From the NCBI RefSeq assembly GCF_001598455.1, contig NZ_BCYZ01000047.1, positions 1 to 35,717 of the forward strand: 35,717 bases of DNA, in the 5' to 3' direction. Positions within the stretch are counted from its first letter, which is position 1, and each line of letters opens with the position of its first letter. The notes beneath the pieces are model-generated. The model ran no database searches and was not told the DNA's origin. It was given only the letters and a program-made list of their open reading frames with translations. A program made the translations under genes and the position numbers. Positions 15,415 through 24,761 of the stretch are shown here, one piece after another. This DNA comes from Sphingomonas pruni NBRC 15498 (GTDB taxonomy: Bacteria > Pseudomonadota > Alphaproteobacteria > Sphingomonadales > Sphingomonadaceae).

Positions 15415-15440
15415 AATGGAAGCGTTTCAGCCACCCTTCT

Positions 15441-15540
15441 CCCCTCCCGCTTGCGGGAGGGGTCGGGGGGAGGGTCTGTCGAAGCATGGGCGTCATTGGC
15501 GGACACGCCCTCCCCTAGCCCCTCCCGCAAGCGGGAGGGG
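15441..15540. repeat. Inverted repeat pair, family B (C/G-rich)
   Basis: Left arm 15441-15474 and right arm 15508-15540 are inverted copies. Both contain the 22-base palindrome CCCCTCCCGC-TTGCGGGAGGGG or its complement, followed by a G-rich tail (with one base length difference). The right arm lies six bases from the valS stop and could act as its 3' end hairpin. The hairpin at 63-85 near the window start has a similar C4-T-C3 / G-rich build. Confidence 0.8.
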
Positions 15541-15546
15541 AAATGG

Positions 15547-18312
15547 TCAGCCCAACCTTGCCAGCGCCGCTGTCAGCCGTTCGGCCTCGGCCGATTTCTC
15601 GGCATGGTCCGCGCGTGCCTTCTCGACCGCCTCCGGCTTCGCGCGCTCGACGAAGCTGGGGTTGTTGAGGCGGCCCGCTAGGCTGTCGCGTTCCTTAGAC
15701 GCCGCCTCGATCGCCTTGGTCAGGCGCGTACGCTGGGCCTCGACATCGATCGTTCCAGAGATGGGCATAACCAACTCAAGATCGTCTACAGGCACCCGTA
15801 TGGAGGGAGCCAGCCGCGCCCCAAAAACGGGCTGAAAAGACACCTTTGCCATCCGGAGTATGGCATCCTGGTGGTTTACTAGTTTCTCCAACGTGTCCGC
15901 CGCTTCGCGCTCGATGTAGCCAATCAAACGCTGCCCCGGGGGAACTTCAAGCTCGACGCGTGCCGCGCGAATGTCGCTGACCAGTCGGATCAGCCAGTCG
16001 ATCTCCTTGCCCGCCCCGGGATCGATCGCGCGGGCGTCGGCGATCGGCCACTTGGCGACGATAAGGTTATTTTCGCGCCCGCCGGGCCTCGACCACAATT
16101 CCTCGGTCACGAACGGCATGAACGGGTGGAGCATGACCAGGATCTGGTCGAGCACCCAGCCCGCCACCGCCTTGGTCTCGTCGTCGATCGCGCCCTTGAT
16201 CAGCTCGAGATACCAGTCGCAGAACCGGCTCCAGGCGAATTGGTAGATCGAGTTGGCGGCACCGTCGAAACGGTAATCGGCCAGCGCGAGGTCGACCGCC
16301 TGCACCGTCTGGATCGTCTCGCCGATGATCCATTTGTTGACCGCGAGCGTGGCCTCGGGCGCTTCGATCGTCTTCGAAGCGCCGATCCCGTTCGACTGGC
16401 AGAAGCGCGCGGCGTTCCACAGCTTGGTCGCGAAGTTGCGATAACCCTCGACCCGCTTCTCATCCATCTTGATGTCGCGGCCCTGGCTTTCCATCGCCGC
16501 CATGAAGAAGCGCAGCGCATCGGCGCCATATTGGTCGATCAGCCCGAGCGGGTTGACGACATTGCCCTTCGACTTGGACATTTTCTGCCCGTCGGCGGCG
16601 CGCACCAGGCCGTGCAGATAGAGCGTGCGGAACGGCACATCGCCCATGAAATGCATCCCCTGCATCATCATCCGCGCGTCCCAGAAGAACAGGATGTCGA
16701 AGCCGGATATCAGCACGTCATTGGGGTAGCGGCCGTGGAGCTTGGGATCGGCGTCCTCGGGCCAGCCCATCGTCGCGAAGGGCCACAGCGCTGAGGAGAA
16801 CCAGGTGTCGAGGACGTCGGGATCTTGCCACAGGATAAGCGTCTTATCATCATCGGCCAGCGTCTTACGCAACGCCTGCGCGGCCCGCTCATCTTCCACG
16901 ACGATCGCCGACCCTCCCGTCAGGTCGAGCCCAGCGTCATCCTGTCCGATCGCTTGAAGCAAAGCGGCCTGCTCATCCTGAGCAACAAATATGCGGCCAT
17001 CGTCGGCAAACCACGCCGGAATCCGGTGCCCCCACCACAATTGCCGGCTCACGCACCAGGGCTGGATGTTCTCCATCCAGTTGAAGAAGGTCTTTTCCCA
17101 GCTCTTCGGCACAATCTTGATCGCGCCCGACTTGACCGCCTCGATCGGCGCCTTCGCCAGCGTCTCGGCATCGACATACCATTGGTCGGTCAGCCACGGT
17201 TCGATCACGTCGCCTGAGCGGTCGCCGTAAGGCGTCTGGATCGTACGCGGCTCGGCGTCATGCTCGACGCCTTCCTTGTCGACATAGGGAACCAGGAGGC
17301 CTGCTTCCTTCAGCCGCTCGACCACCTGCTTGCGCGCCCAGAAGCGATCGATACCGAGCAGATCGTCAGGGATCAGCCCGTCGGCGGTCTGCGTGACCTG
17401 CGCCTTGGCGTCGAGCATGTTGAGCATCTCGCCGGCCTTCATGCCGGCGCGCTTGCCCACCTCGAAGTCGTTGAAATCGTGGCCTGGCGTGATCTTGACC
17501 GCGCCGGTGCCGAGCGCCGGGTCGGCATGTTCGTCGCCGATCACCGGAATCAGCCGGCCGGTGATCGGCAGCTTCACCTGCTTGCCGATCATCGCCTTGT
17601 AGCGCTCGTCCTCGGGATGCACCGCGACCGCCATGTCGGCGAGCATCGTCTCGGGCCGGGTCGTCGCCACCGTGATCGAGCCCGATCCATCCGCCAGCGG
17701 ATAGCGGATCTGCCAGAAGCTGCCCTTCACTTCCTTGGTCTCGACCTCAAGGTCGCTGATCGCGGTGCCGAGGCCCGGATCCCAGTTCACCAGCCGCTTG
17801 TCGCGATAGATCAGGCCCTGATTGTAAAGGTCGACGAACACCTTGAGGACGGCCTTGGAAAAGCCCTCGTCCATCGTGAAGCGCTCGTTCGCCCAGTCCA
17901 TCGAACAGCCAAGCCGGCGAAGCTGCTGAGTGATCTCGCCGCCGCTCTCGGCTTTCCATTCCCAGACCTTGGCGACGAATTCCTCGCGCGTGAAATCGGT
18001 GCGCTTCTGCTGGCGTTCGGCCATCTGGCGCTCGACCACCATCTGGGTGGCGATGCCGGCATGGTCGGTGCCGACCACCCAGAGAGCGTCCTTGCCCTTG
18101 AGGCGCGCGTGGCGGACCAGCACGTCCTGCAGCGTATTGTCGAGCGCGTGGCCGATATGCAGCGACCCCGTCACGTTGGGGGGCGGGTTGACGATCGTCC
18201 AGGGCTCCGCGCCCGGGCGATCGGGGTGGAACTGGCCGTTCGCCTCCCAATGCTGATACCAGCGCGTCTCGATCTCGGCGGGGTCGAAGGTCTTGGGCAA
18301 TTCGGTGGTCAT
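15547..18312 (-). CDS. valS: Valyl-tRNA synthetase
   Basis: Class I aminoacyl-tRNA synthetase that charges tRNA-Val and edits mischarged threonine. 921 residues. The first signature is [20 protein letters not shown] with HIGH at 52-55, the second is [14 protein letters not shown] with KMSKS at 577-581. The CP1 editing domain lies between them ([22 protein letters not shown] is a typical segment, shown in part). The anticodon-binding domain follows, and the C-terminal coiled coil (about 860-921, beginning [20 protein letters not shown]) is the usual ValRS tRNA-binding arm. Start: ATG at 18312; the alternative upstream in another frame is a shadow. It is divergent from the retropepsin gene and ends at the family B repeat. 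Confidence 0.98.
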   Translation of the reverse strand: MTTELPKTFDPAEIETRWYQHWEANGQFHPDRPGAEPWTIVNPPPNVTGSLHIGHALDNTLQDVLVRHARLKGKDALWVVGTDHAGIATQMVVERQMAERQQKRTDFTREEFVAKVWEWKAESGGEITQQLRRLGCSMDWANERFTMDEGFSKAVLKVFVDLYNQGLIYRDKRLVNWDPGLGTAISDLEVETKEVKGSFWQIRYPLADGSGSITVATTRPETMLADMAVAVHPEDERYKAMIGKQVKLPITGRLIPVIGDEHADPALGTGAVKITPGHDFNDFEVGKRAGMKAGEMLNMLDAKAQVTQTADGLIPDDLLGIDRFWARKQVVERLKEAGLLVPYVDKEGVEHDAEPRTIQTPYGDRSGDVIEPWLTDQWYVDAETLAKAPIEAVKSGAIKIVPKSWEKTFFNWMENIQPWCVSRQLWWGHRIPAWFADDGRIFVAQDEQAALLQAIGQDDAGLDLTGGSAIVVEDERAAQALRKTLADDDKTLILWQDPDVLDTWFSSALWPFATMGWPEDADPKLHGRYPNDVLISGFDILFFWDARMMMQGMHFMGDVPFRTLYLHGLVRAADGQKMSKSKGNVVNPLGLIDQYGADALRFFMAAMESQGRDIKMDEKRVEGYRNFATKLWNAARFCQSNGIGASKTIEAPEATLAVNKWIIGETIQTVQAVDLALADYRFDGAANSIYQFAWSRFCDWYLELIKGAIDDETKAVAGWVLDQILVMLHPFMPFVTEELWSRPGGRENNLIVAKWPIADARAIDPGAGKEIDWLIRLVSDIRAARVELEVPPGQRLIGYIEREAADTLEKLVNHQDAILRMAKVSFQPVFGARLAPSIRVPVDDLELVMPISGTIDVEAQRTRLTKAIEAASKERDSLAGRLNNPSFVERAKPEAVEKARADHAEKSAEAERLTAALARLG

Positions 18313-18388
18313 GCGCCGCCTTTACCCACTGTCCCCGGCGACACAAGCCGTGTACCACTTAGCTAAGACAGTCGATAGAGATGCCTCC

Positions 18389-19597
18389 ATGATTCCGACG
18401 ATCGCGCTGCTCCTCGCCCAGGCCGCTCTGCCCCAACCCGATCCCTATGCGCCGCCGCCGAGCCCGGGGACGGCGGAACGGCTGGCCTATGACGCCCAGT
18501 TTGGCGGTGGGGCCGAGAATGCCGCGATCGAAGCCTGGCTGCGGGCGAATGCCGATGCACCCGCGCCGGTGCGCGCGATGCTGTTCCACCGCCTGTGCAA
18601 CGATTATGGCGTGACGGTCGGCGGTGCGAAACGCGTCGCCGCTTGCGCCGAAGCGAACAAGCTCGCTCCCGACGGCGAGGATGCCAGCGACGAGAAGATC
18701 GCGGAGGCCTTTCGCGACGCGCCGCCGATCCGCGCGCGCGGCGCTACCACGGTGCCGACCATCGCCAATCCGCTCGGCAGCAAGAGCGCGAACGTCACCG
18801 TCAACGGCATCACCCTGCCCTGGTTCATGGACACGGGCGCCGAGATTTCCGTCGTCACCGAAAGCACCGCCGCGCAGCTGGCAGTGCGCATCCTGCCCGG
18901 CTTGAGCGATGTCGGCACGTCGACTACCCGCGTGACCGGCAAGATGGGGCTGATCGACAGGGCGATGATCGGCGGCGCTACGGTCGAGAACCTGCCCGTG
19001 CTGGTGCTGCCGGACGCGATGCTGAAGCTTGGCAAGGATTACACGATCCCGGCCATACTCGGCCTGCCAGCCTTCGCCGCGCTCGGCCGGATTGCCTGGC
19101 TCGACGGCGGCACCAAGCTGTCGCTCGGCACCGCCGCACCACTGCCCAAGGGCAAGACGGTGCGCGTCTATTGGCACGAGGATGGGCTCGGCATCCCGAT
19201 CACCACGCCGCTCGGTACCGCCGGCGCGCAATTCGACAGCGGCGCCGATTCGACTGCATTGCGCAGGCCAGGCCTTGCCTTGCTGACCAAGGATCAGCTC
19301 GCAAGCGCGGCGGAGCGCAACGCGACGATCGGCGGCGCCGGCGGCTTCGTCACCACCAAGGTCCGCGTGCTCCCCAAGCTCGACTATGCGATCGACGGCG
19401 TTCCGCTGCAGGCGCTGAAGGTCAATATGGAGGACAATGACAGCAGCGCCGGACGCGTCGGCAGCGACATGATCGTCCAGCTCAAAATGCTGACGATCGA
19501 CTTCGCGACAATGACGCTACAGGCGGTGCCGCTCGAGAATACGGGCAGCGCGTCAGGGCAATTTGGCGAAGTGCAGGGTCACGCGCGGAATCGTTAG
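18389..19597 (+). CDS. Two-lobed retropepsin-like aspartic protease, exported
   Basis: 402 residues with a short hydrophobic N-terminus (1-14), probably a signal peptide, then a proline-rich linker. A helical region (28-115) is followed by two retropepsin half-sites in one chain. Lobe 1: PWFMDTGAEISVVT with D148, closing with PAILGLPAFAALG (221-233). Lobe 2: AQFDSGADSTALR with D283, closing with GRVGSDMIVQLKMLTID (355-371). Both lobes carry the D-T/S-G-A motif and the hydrophobic-G element that follows it. Bacterial retropepsins usually have one lobe per chain and dimerise, so this resembles the pepsin arrangement. Substrate and true activity are unknown. Start at 18389 chosen because the frame above it lies in the valS promoter side; the ribosome binding site (AGAG) is weak. 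Its last 45 bases overlap the convergent serine hydrolase gene. Confidence 0.85.
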   Translation: MIPTIALLLAQAALPQPDPYAPPPSPGTAERLAYDAQFGGGAENAAIEAWLRANADAPAPVRAMLFHRLCNDYGVTVGGAKRVAACAEANKLAPDGEDASDEKIAEAFRDAPPIRARGATTVPTIANPLGSKSANVTVNGITLPWFMDTGAEISVVTESTAAQLAVRILPGLSDVGTSTTRVTGKMGLIDRAMIGGATVENLPVLVLPDAMLKLGKDYTIPAILGLPAFAALGRIAWLDGGTKLSLGTAAPLPKGKTVRVYWHEDGLGIPITTPLGTAGAQFDSGADSTALRRPGLALLTKDQLASAAERNATIGGAGGFVTTKVRVLPKLDYAIDGVPLQALKVNMEDNDSSAGRVGSDMIVQLKMLTIDFATMTLQAVPLENTGSASGQFGEVQGHARNR

Positions 19598-20935
19598 CGT
19601 GAAGCCCATGCCATTGTCGTCGAAACTCAACGTATAGCCTCGGCCCTTATATTGGCCGGGTCCGGTGGCTTCCAGCGGTTGCGGCGCGCCCGGCATGCCG
19701 TTGCGATCGGTCACGGTCACCGTACCACCGGCTTCTGTCAGAGCGATCGAATAGATCGCCTTGAGGTTGGGATTGCCGTAGCGGCCGTCGAGCGAAGATG
19801 GCGGAGCGCCTTCGCTCACGCGCGGTACGCTGCTGTCAAACGCGGCAAGCACGGCATCCGCGACTTTATCGGGGTTGTAGTCGCCATTGTTACAGAGCAG
19901 CGCCACGCCGAACCGCTGTTCTCGATTATAGCCGAACAGGGTCTTGAATCCCCCCGCTGAGCCGGTGTGGTGGAACCAGTGCGGGCCGATCAACAAGGCA
20001 TTGCCATAGACCGGACCCTGCCCATGATCGCGCACCGGGATGCCGTCCGCGAACCGTCCCGGGGTCGTCATCAGCCGGGTCAGTTCCGGGGTCCAGACCT
20101 TATGTCCACTGTCGATATCGGCATACCATTTGCCAAGATCGTTGACCGTCGTGATCAACCCGCCACTCCCCCCGAACAGCGGGATTTCGTCGGTCAGCGT
20201 CACCTTGCCACCCTGCATTGTATAGCCCCGCGCGGCATTGGCGTCGGCACTACGGCTGCCCAGCATGACGTAGCTGCGGGTCATCCCCAGCGGCTTCAGC
20301 ACATGCGCATTGACATAGGCCTCGAACTTTTCGCCCGAGACGCGCTCAACCAACTCGGACAGCAGCAGATAGCCGCCATTGGTATAGTCATAGGCGGTGC
20401 CGGGCTTGAACTTGGTATCCCGCTGCCGAAACATCTCGGCCAGCGCTTCGGCGCGGCTCGCACGAGAAAGCGGTTCGATCCCGTCGAGTTGCAGCAGGAC
20501 GAGCGAATCGCGCACGCCACTCGTCATGTTCAGTAGGTTCTGGATCGTCAGCCGATCGGGATAAGACGGCAATTCGGGCAGATAATGATGCACGTCGTCG
20601 TCGAGCCGGACCTTGCCGGCCACGACCAATTGCATGAGCGCGGCGACGGTGAACTGTTTGGAGACCGAAGCGGCATAGAATTGCGTGTCGGCGTCGATCC
20701 GGCGTCCAGTCGTGACATCGGCATAGCCGTCGCTCACCAGCATTTCGGGCTTGCCGCCGCGAAACAGTCCGACCGCGCAGCCGGGCGCGGCAGAGCCCGC
20801 CGGCACGGCGAGCGCGGCTTTGACCGCGGCCGCCTTTGCCGATGCCGGCTCGGTCGGGCTCCCGGCCGAAGCGGGGGCCGTGGCAAATGACGCCGCGACA
20901 AGCGCGCACAGCGGCAGATATCCAATCCGAGTCAC
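19553..20935 (-). CDS. Class C beta-lactamase-like serine hydrolase, exported
   Basis: 460 residues. The signal peptide (about 1-24, ATAPASA) sends it to the periplasm. The serine nucleophile motif is S90-V-S-K93, the second motif is Y184-T-N186, and the third is H323-T-G in WFHHTGSAGGF, which completes the set of the beta-lactamase/DD-peptidase (Pfam Beta-lactamase) fold. A C-terminal domain of about 100 residues follows (from about 365), probably a beta-sandwich. Likely substrates are D-amino-acid peptides, esters or peptidoglycan fragments. A real beta-lactamase is less likely because this family is mostly esterases and peptidases. Start: GTG at 20935 with GGGGAGGG just upstream. The long frame above it runs inside the receptor gene and is rejected. 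It follows the TonB receptor by 32 bases, so both are one operon. Confidence 0.88.
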   Translation of the reverse strand: MTRIGYLPLCALVAASFATAPASAGSPTEPASAKAAAVKAALAVPAGSAAPGCAVGLFRGGKPEMLVSDGYADVTTGRRIDADTQFYAASVSKQFTVAALMQLVVAGKVRLDDDVHHYLPELPSYPDRLTIQNLLNMTSGVRDSLVLLQLDGIEPLSRASRAEALAEMFRQRDTKFKPGTAYDYTNGGYLLLSELVERVSGEKFEAYVNAHVLKPLGMTRSYVMLGSRSADANAARGYTMQGGKVTLTDEIPLFGGSGGLITTVNDLGKWYADIDSGHKVWTPELTRLMTTPGRFADGIPVRDHGQGPVYGNALLIGPHWFHHTGSAGGFKTLFGYNREQRFGVALLCNNGDYNPDKVADAVLAAFDSSVPRVSEGAPPSSLDGRYGNPNLKAIYSIALTEAGGTVTVTDRNGMPGAPQPLEATGPGQYKGRGYTLSFDDNGMGFTLTIPRVTLHFAKLP

Positions 20936-20967
20936 GCTACCCTCCCCTTTTTTTGCGGCGATCGATC

Positions 20968-23862
20968 TCAATATTTCACGCGTAGCCCGCCCATGAACTG
21001 GCGCCCGATCGTATCGTACAGCGCGCGCGTCGTGCCATAGCCGCCGGCGCCGGTGATCGGCGGATCGTTGTCGAACAGGTTCTGGACCGCCGCGAACAGC
21101 GCGACCTTGCTCCCCGCGCCACGCGGATGGAAGATCGTCAGCTCGCCCGAGACATCGGCATAGAGCCGCCCGTTGACAGTCAGTTTGTCGATGTTGCTGG
21201 CGGTCAAGGTACGGTCGATAAAGCCGCCGCCGACATAGCGCGCGGTAGCGCTCAGGCGCCAATCGCTAGCGATATAACTGATATTGGCGTTCGCCTTCCA
21301 TCGCGGGTTGCCGCCTATGGCGGCGACGGTGGGCTGGACCACGCTGTCGTCCAGGCGGACGCGAACGGTGCCGTCATAAGTCTCCGTCTTGATCAGGTAA
21401 TTGACCAGCCCCTGAAAGACGACGCGATCCCGGCCGACCGGCAGCACGTAGCTCATCTCGAGGTCGATGCCGCGAGTCATGGCATAAGCGAGGTTGGTCG
21501 GCCCGCTGAACACCGTGGTGATCAGCCCGCTATTGTCGCGAGTGATATATTGGCAGGCCGCCGTGTTGGTGGTGAAGCATTGCTGCACGATCGTCGCCGG
21601 TGTCAGCTGGATGATCGCCTTCTTGATGTCGATATTGTAATAGTCGACCGAGATGCTCAGGCGCGGAATGAAGCTTGGCGTCAGCACCACGCCGCCCGTG
21701 AAGGTCCGGGCGATTTCCGGCTTCAGGTTCAAATTGCCCGCGGTCAGCGCCGTGACCAGATAGCTTTGCCCGAGATAGCGCGGATCGAGATCGGTGACGG
21801 TCAGGAACGAACTGCCGCTCTTTTGATACAATTCGGCCAGGTTGGGCGCGCGTATGTCGCGGGATTCGGTCGCGCGCAGCCGGATCGAATTGTTGATCGT
21901 GTAATCGACACCCGCTTTCCAGGTCTCGACCGTGCCGGAGGTCGTGTAATTGGTAACGCGCCCGGCGACATCGACGCTCAGCCGCTTGCCGAAGGGTGAA
22001 TCGGCCAGCAACGGGATCAGCAGCTCGCCGAACGCTTCCTTGACATCGACGCTGCCGGAATATGGCAGCGCCGCAGCGGAATAGGCGCCGGCCCGCGACG
22101 CGCTGTCGAAATCCACCCTCAGCGACTGGCTGCGATATTCGCCGCCCAGGGCCAGCGAGACCGGCCCCGCCCAGGTCGAGAAGGGTTCGCCGCGAAGCGT
22201 GAGCGACAGCTCGTCCTGCTCGATATCGTTGATCGTTTCGGCGACGCCGTTGACATATTTCAACGCCGGATTGTTGGGGTCGACCTTGCCCATGATGTTA
22301 AGCGGGATGCAGCCGTTGCTTGGCTTGGTCAGGGTCGACCGGCAGATCGCCGAGCCCGGATGCGCCGGATCGGCCACGGCGTCGATCGCCAGCGCGTAAT
22401 TGGCGAGGATGCGGTTGTTGCGGCTGATATTGTCGTTGTAGTTGCGGCCGTGGCCGTAATAGCCGTCGAACGACCAGCTCTTGCCGAGCTCGCCATGCAC
22501 GCCCAGCGTGATCTGATAGACGTCAGTATTGTAGCTGGTCAGCGTCCGCGCATTCTGATCGGCGAGCTTGTTGACCGTGATTGAGGAGGCCTTGTTGGCC
22601 GCCAGGGTCGCCGCCAGATCGGGCGGCAGATAGAAATTGTCCGCCGCGATCGTGTAGCTGAAGGTCGAGGGGATACCGTCCTGTAGCGAATGGAAATGGC
22701 TGTAGGAGCTCTCGATGAACGCGGTCCAGCCGGGCGCGACGTCGCCGCTCAGCTTGCCATAAGCGGTATAGCGCGTGATCGGCGTCGCCCCGACCTGGTC
22801 GGCCATGCCGTTCACGCCGTCCCCGCCCAGCGCCGTGCCCGAGGTCGTCATGGTGCCCAGTGAGAACGGCACCGCCTGACCGGCATCGTTGAACTGGATG
22901 CCCTTCAGATAGGCCGGCAGGCCGGTGATGGTGTTGATCGGGGAGCCGGAGCCGGGCCGGAAGGTAACGCCAGTGATGACGCCGTTAGCCGTCGAGTTGC
23001 TGTTGCGCAGGCCGCTGGTCACGAGAAGCTGGCGCGGTTGGCTCGGCGTACCGAGACCGCCATTGCCGGCATTGGGGTTGGCGAGCAGGCCGGCACCAGC
23101 TGCGGCCCAGCGCCGCGCGGACAAGCGGGCGATGCCATTATTGTCGGAATATTCGCCGGCCAGCACCAGGTGCATGCTATCGGTCAGCTTCGCACCGGCC
23201 GCCACCGAGATCAGCACGTTGCGGTAATCGCCCGCTCCGGCCTCGCCGGCCTGCAGCGTCGCCTTGAGCCCTTCCAGGTTCGCCTTGGTCTGCAAGTTGA
23301 CCACGCCCGCCACGGCGTCGGCGCCATAAGCGGCGGAGGCACCGCCGGTGACGATGTCGACGCGATCGATCAACGCCTGGGGAATGTTGTTGAGGTTGAC
23401 CGCGCCGGTCGGGTTGGACGGCACATAGCGCCGGCCATCGAGCAGCACCAAGGTACGGGCATAACCGAGACCACGCAGGTCGAGATAATTGCCGCCGACC
23501 TGAGTGCCGCCGCCGGCGTTGACCGCGCTGGTCGGGGTGAGCGAAGGCCGCAGCGCCGGCATCTGGTTGATCGCGTCGGCGACATTGGGCGCGGAAACCC
23601 GCGCCAGCGTGTCGGCATTGAGCACGGTGACCGGCGTCGGTGCGGTGAAACCGGTGCTGCGCACCAGCGAGCCGGTGACGACGATGTCCTTTTGCGGCTG
23701 ATCGTCAGTCGGCTGGGCAGCGGGGGGCGCTTCCTGCGCGGTCGGTGCCGCATTGTCAGCGCTCGCGGCAAATGCTGACGGAGATACCAGCAAGATCGCG
23801 GCACTACCGGCAAGGTAGGCGTGGCGCAGACGCACGAGGTGGGAACACGAATGAAGTGCCAT
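20968..23862 (-). CDS. TonB-dependent outer membrane receptor (large)
   Basis: 964 residues. Signal peptide about 1-33 (ending SPSAFAA), a short proline/glutamine linker, then the TonB-box-like DIVVTGSLVRSTGF. The plug holds NYLDLRGLGYARTLVLLDGR and VDIVTGGASAAYGADAVAGV, both standard for receptors of this class. The barrel ends RQFMGGLRVKY with a terminal aromatic residue. The start is an ATG at 23862 with AGGGGGA upstream. Ligand unknown. The class is often linked to peptides, oligosaccharides or other bulky substrates, and the adjacent serine hydrolase (32 bases downstream) suggests uptake followed by periplasmic hydrolysis. The gap 23863-24042 upstream separates it from the CGNR regulator on the same strand. 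Confidence 0.93.
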   Translation of the reverse strand: MALHSCSHLVRLRHAYLAGSAAILLVSPSAFAASADNAAPTAQEAPPAAQPTDDQPQKDIVVTGSLVRSTGFTAPTPVTVLNADTLARVSAPNVADAINQMPALRPSLTPTSAVNAGGGTQVGGNYLDLRGLGYARTLVLLDGRRYVPSNPTGAVNLNNIPQALIDRVDIVTGGASAAYGADAVAGVVNLQTKANLEGLKATLQAGEAGAGDYRNVLISVAAGAKLTDSMHLVLAGEYSDNNGIARLSARRWAAAGAGLLANPNAGNGGLGTPSQPRQLLVTSGLRNSNSTANGVITGVTFRPGSGSPINTITGLPAYLKGIQFNDAGQAVPFSLGTMTTSGTALGGDGVNGMADQVGATPITRYTAYGKLSGDVAPGWTAFIESSYSHFHSLQDGIPSTFSYTIAADNFYLPPDLAATLAANKASSITVNKLADQNARTLTSYNTDVYQITLGVHGELGKSWSFDGYYGHGRNYNDNISRNNRILANYALAIDAVADPAHPGSAICRSTLTKPSNGCIPLNIMGKVDPNNPALKYVNGVAETINDIEQDELSLTLRGEPFSTWAGPVSLALGGEYRSQSLRVDFDSASRAGAYSAAALPYSGSVDVKEAFGELLIPLLADSPFGKRLSVDVAGRVTNYTTSGTVETWKAGVDYTINNSIRLRATESRDIRAPNLAELYQKSGSSFLTVTDLDPRYLGQSYLVTALTAGNLNLKPEIARTFTGGVVLTPSFIPRLSISVDYYNIDIKKAIIQLTPATIVQQCFTTNTAACQYITRDNSGLITTVFSGPTNLAYAMTRGIDLEMSYVLPVGRDRVVFQGLVNYLIKTETYDGTVRVRLDDSVVQPTVAAIGGNPRWKANANISYIASDWRLSATARYVGGGFIDRTLTASNIDKLTVNGRLYADVSGELTIFHPRGAGSKVALFAAVQNLFDNDPPITGAGGYGTTRALYDTIGRQFMGGLRVKY

Positions 23863-24042
23863 GATTTTCCCCCTGATGTTTATTTTGCTCTCGGTCGTAT
23901 TGCCGACCGGGCAAGTGCAAGGTCCGTGAGCGGGGGCGAGGAATCAATCCGCAATTACGTCTTGCGCCGATAACCCCGAGTTATGATTTCCGGCGCCGTT
24001 CAGTCCGGCTGCTCCGGTCCTGCTTGCCACGTATGGCCCACT

Positions 24043-24648
24043 TCAGCGCTTGTTCCGGCGAGCCTCGGTTTTGCTCGCAGTCCCGCAGGTTTGCATCGCG
24101 CACCAGCGGCGTCGGCCGTTCTTGCTGGTGTCGGCGAATATCCATCCGCAAGAGCGCCGGTTCGCACAGCGTTTGAGTTTGAATATTCCGGCCCGCGCAC
24201 CGGCCAGCACATCCACCAGGTCCAACGCGATCCGCTTGAGCGGAAGATGAAAATCCACCGGATCCGCATGCAACCGAAGCAGGCCGTTTTCGTCCAGCGC
24301 CTGGCTCTGGCGGGCACCTAGCAGCCACTGATTGGCGACCAACAGCGGACCTTTGGGAAGCGGGACCTCGTCGATACAGGCCGACAAGAGACGATAGGTG
24401 GCATCCCGCAGCGAGCGAACATCCGCCATGAGGCGTTCGCCCCCTCCACCCAAGTCCGACAGGTCGATCGTCTCGTCGGCAGCAATCGCGCCGGAGCGCC
24501 TCGCCCATTGCATGTAGCGTTCCGGCGTCGCGATATAATCCTCCACGTCCACCGCGAACCGGTCGTGGATCGTGTTGGCGAAATCGATGGCCAGGCGGCC
24601 ACCATCCAGCCGGATCGCCGAAACCGGACGGGGAAGGGAAACGGCCAT
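24043..24648 (-). CDS. ABATE/CGNR-type transcriptional regulator (signature altered)
   Basis: 201 residues from the ATG at 24648. The N-terminal part starts IRLDGGRLAIDFANTIHDRF and has the layout of the ABATE domain (putative stress-induced regulator). The C-terminal zinc finger holds C161, C167, C183 and C188: KRCANRRSCGWIFADTSKNG, then RRRWCAMQTCGTAS. By family knowledge the last cysteine is followed by G-N-R, but here it reads C-G-T-A, so the eponymous N-R is lost while all four cysteines remain. The longer frame to 24930 runs over the divergent gene and is rejected; the chosen start has GGAG at about 10 bases. It faces the 7TM gene across the inverted repeat at 24668-24699 and is the natural candidate to bind it. 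DNA binding is not proven. Confidence 0.85.
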   Translation of the reverse strand: MAVSLPRPVSAIRLDGGRLAIDFANTIHDRFAVDVEDYIATPERYMQWARRSGAIAADETIDLSDLGGGGERLMADVRSLRDATYRLLSACIDEVPLPKGPLLVANQWLLGARQSQALDENGLLRLHADPVDFHLPLKRIALDLVDVLAGARAGIFKLKRCANRRSCGWIFADTSKNGRRRWCAMQTCGTASKTEARRNKR

Positions 24649-24663
24649 CCAACACGCACTCCG

Positions 24664-24699
24664 TTGACTGCACCAGTGAAACGCACTTAACTGGTGCAG
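24664..24699. promoter_or_regulatory. Operator and promoter candidate between the CGNR and 7TM genes
   Basis: A perfect inverted repeat, CTGCACCAGT (24668-24677) and ACTGGTGCAG (24690-24699), has 12 bases between arms, so half-site centres are 22 bases apart, about two helical turns. It starts 20 bases above the regulator's ATG. On the plus strand TTGACT (24664-24669), 17 bases, then TTAACT (24687-24692) could be a promoter for the 7TM gene that the repeat would cover. The repeat is certain; its role is inferred. Confidence 0.6.
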
Positions 24700-24761
24700 A
24701 CTATCTACCTGCTTACGTTTCAAAATGCATCTTCGTTCGGGCAGCTTGTAGGGGAAGCGAC

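Larger units (their letters stand above)
15169..15546. other. Gene-free gap holding two inverted repeat pairs
   Basis: No gene is supported in these 378 bases. The reading frames here run through the palindromes and have no ribosome binding sites. About 15169-15300 is plain sequence with nothing I recognise. The rest is filled by the family A pair (15309-15414) and the family B pair (15441-15540). Both flanking genes, the small membrane protein and valS, end towards this gap. Confidence 0.7.

Noticed and set aside
15165..15530. Small frames across the repeat region before valS
   Set aside because: They translate the palindromic repeats themselves and lack start signals.
15309..15540. CRISPR-like array
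   Set aside because: Two inverted pairs of different families are present, not direct repeats with regular spacers.
20736..20935. Serine hydrolase as a resistance beta-lactamase
   Set aside because: The motifs fit the broad class C/DD-peptidase family. The receptor context and extra C-terminal domain point to a peptidase or esterase.
20936..21262. N-terminal extension of the serine hydrolase frame
   Set aside because: It runs in another frame inside the TonB receptor gene and is arginine/histidine-rich. The GTG at 20935 has a strong ribosome binding site and starts a clean signal peptide.
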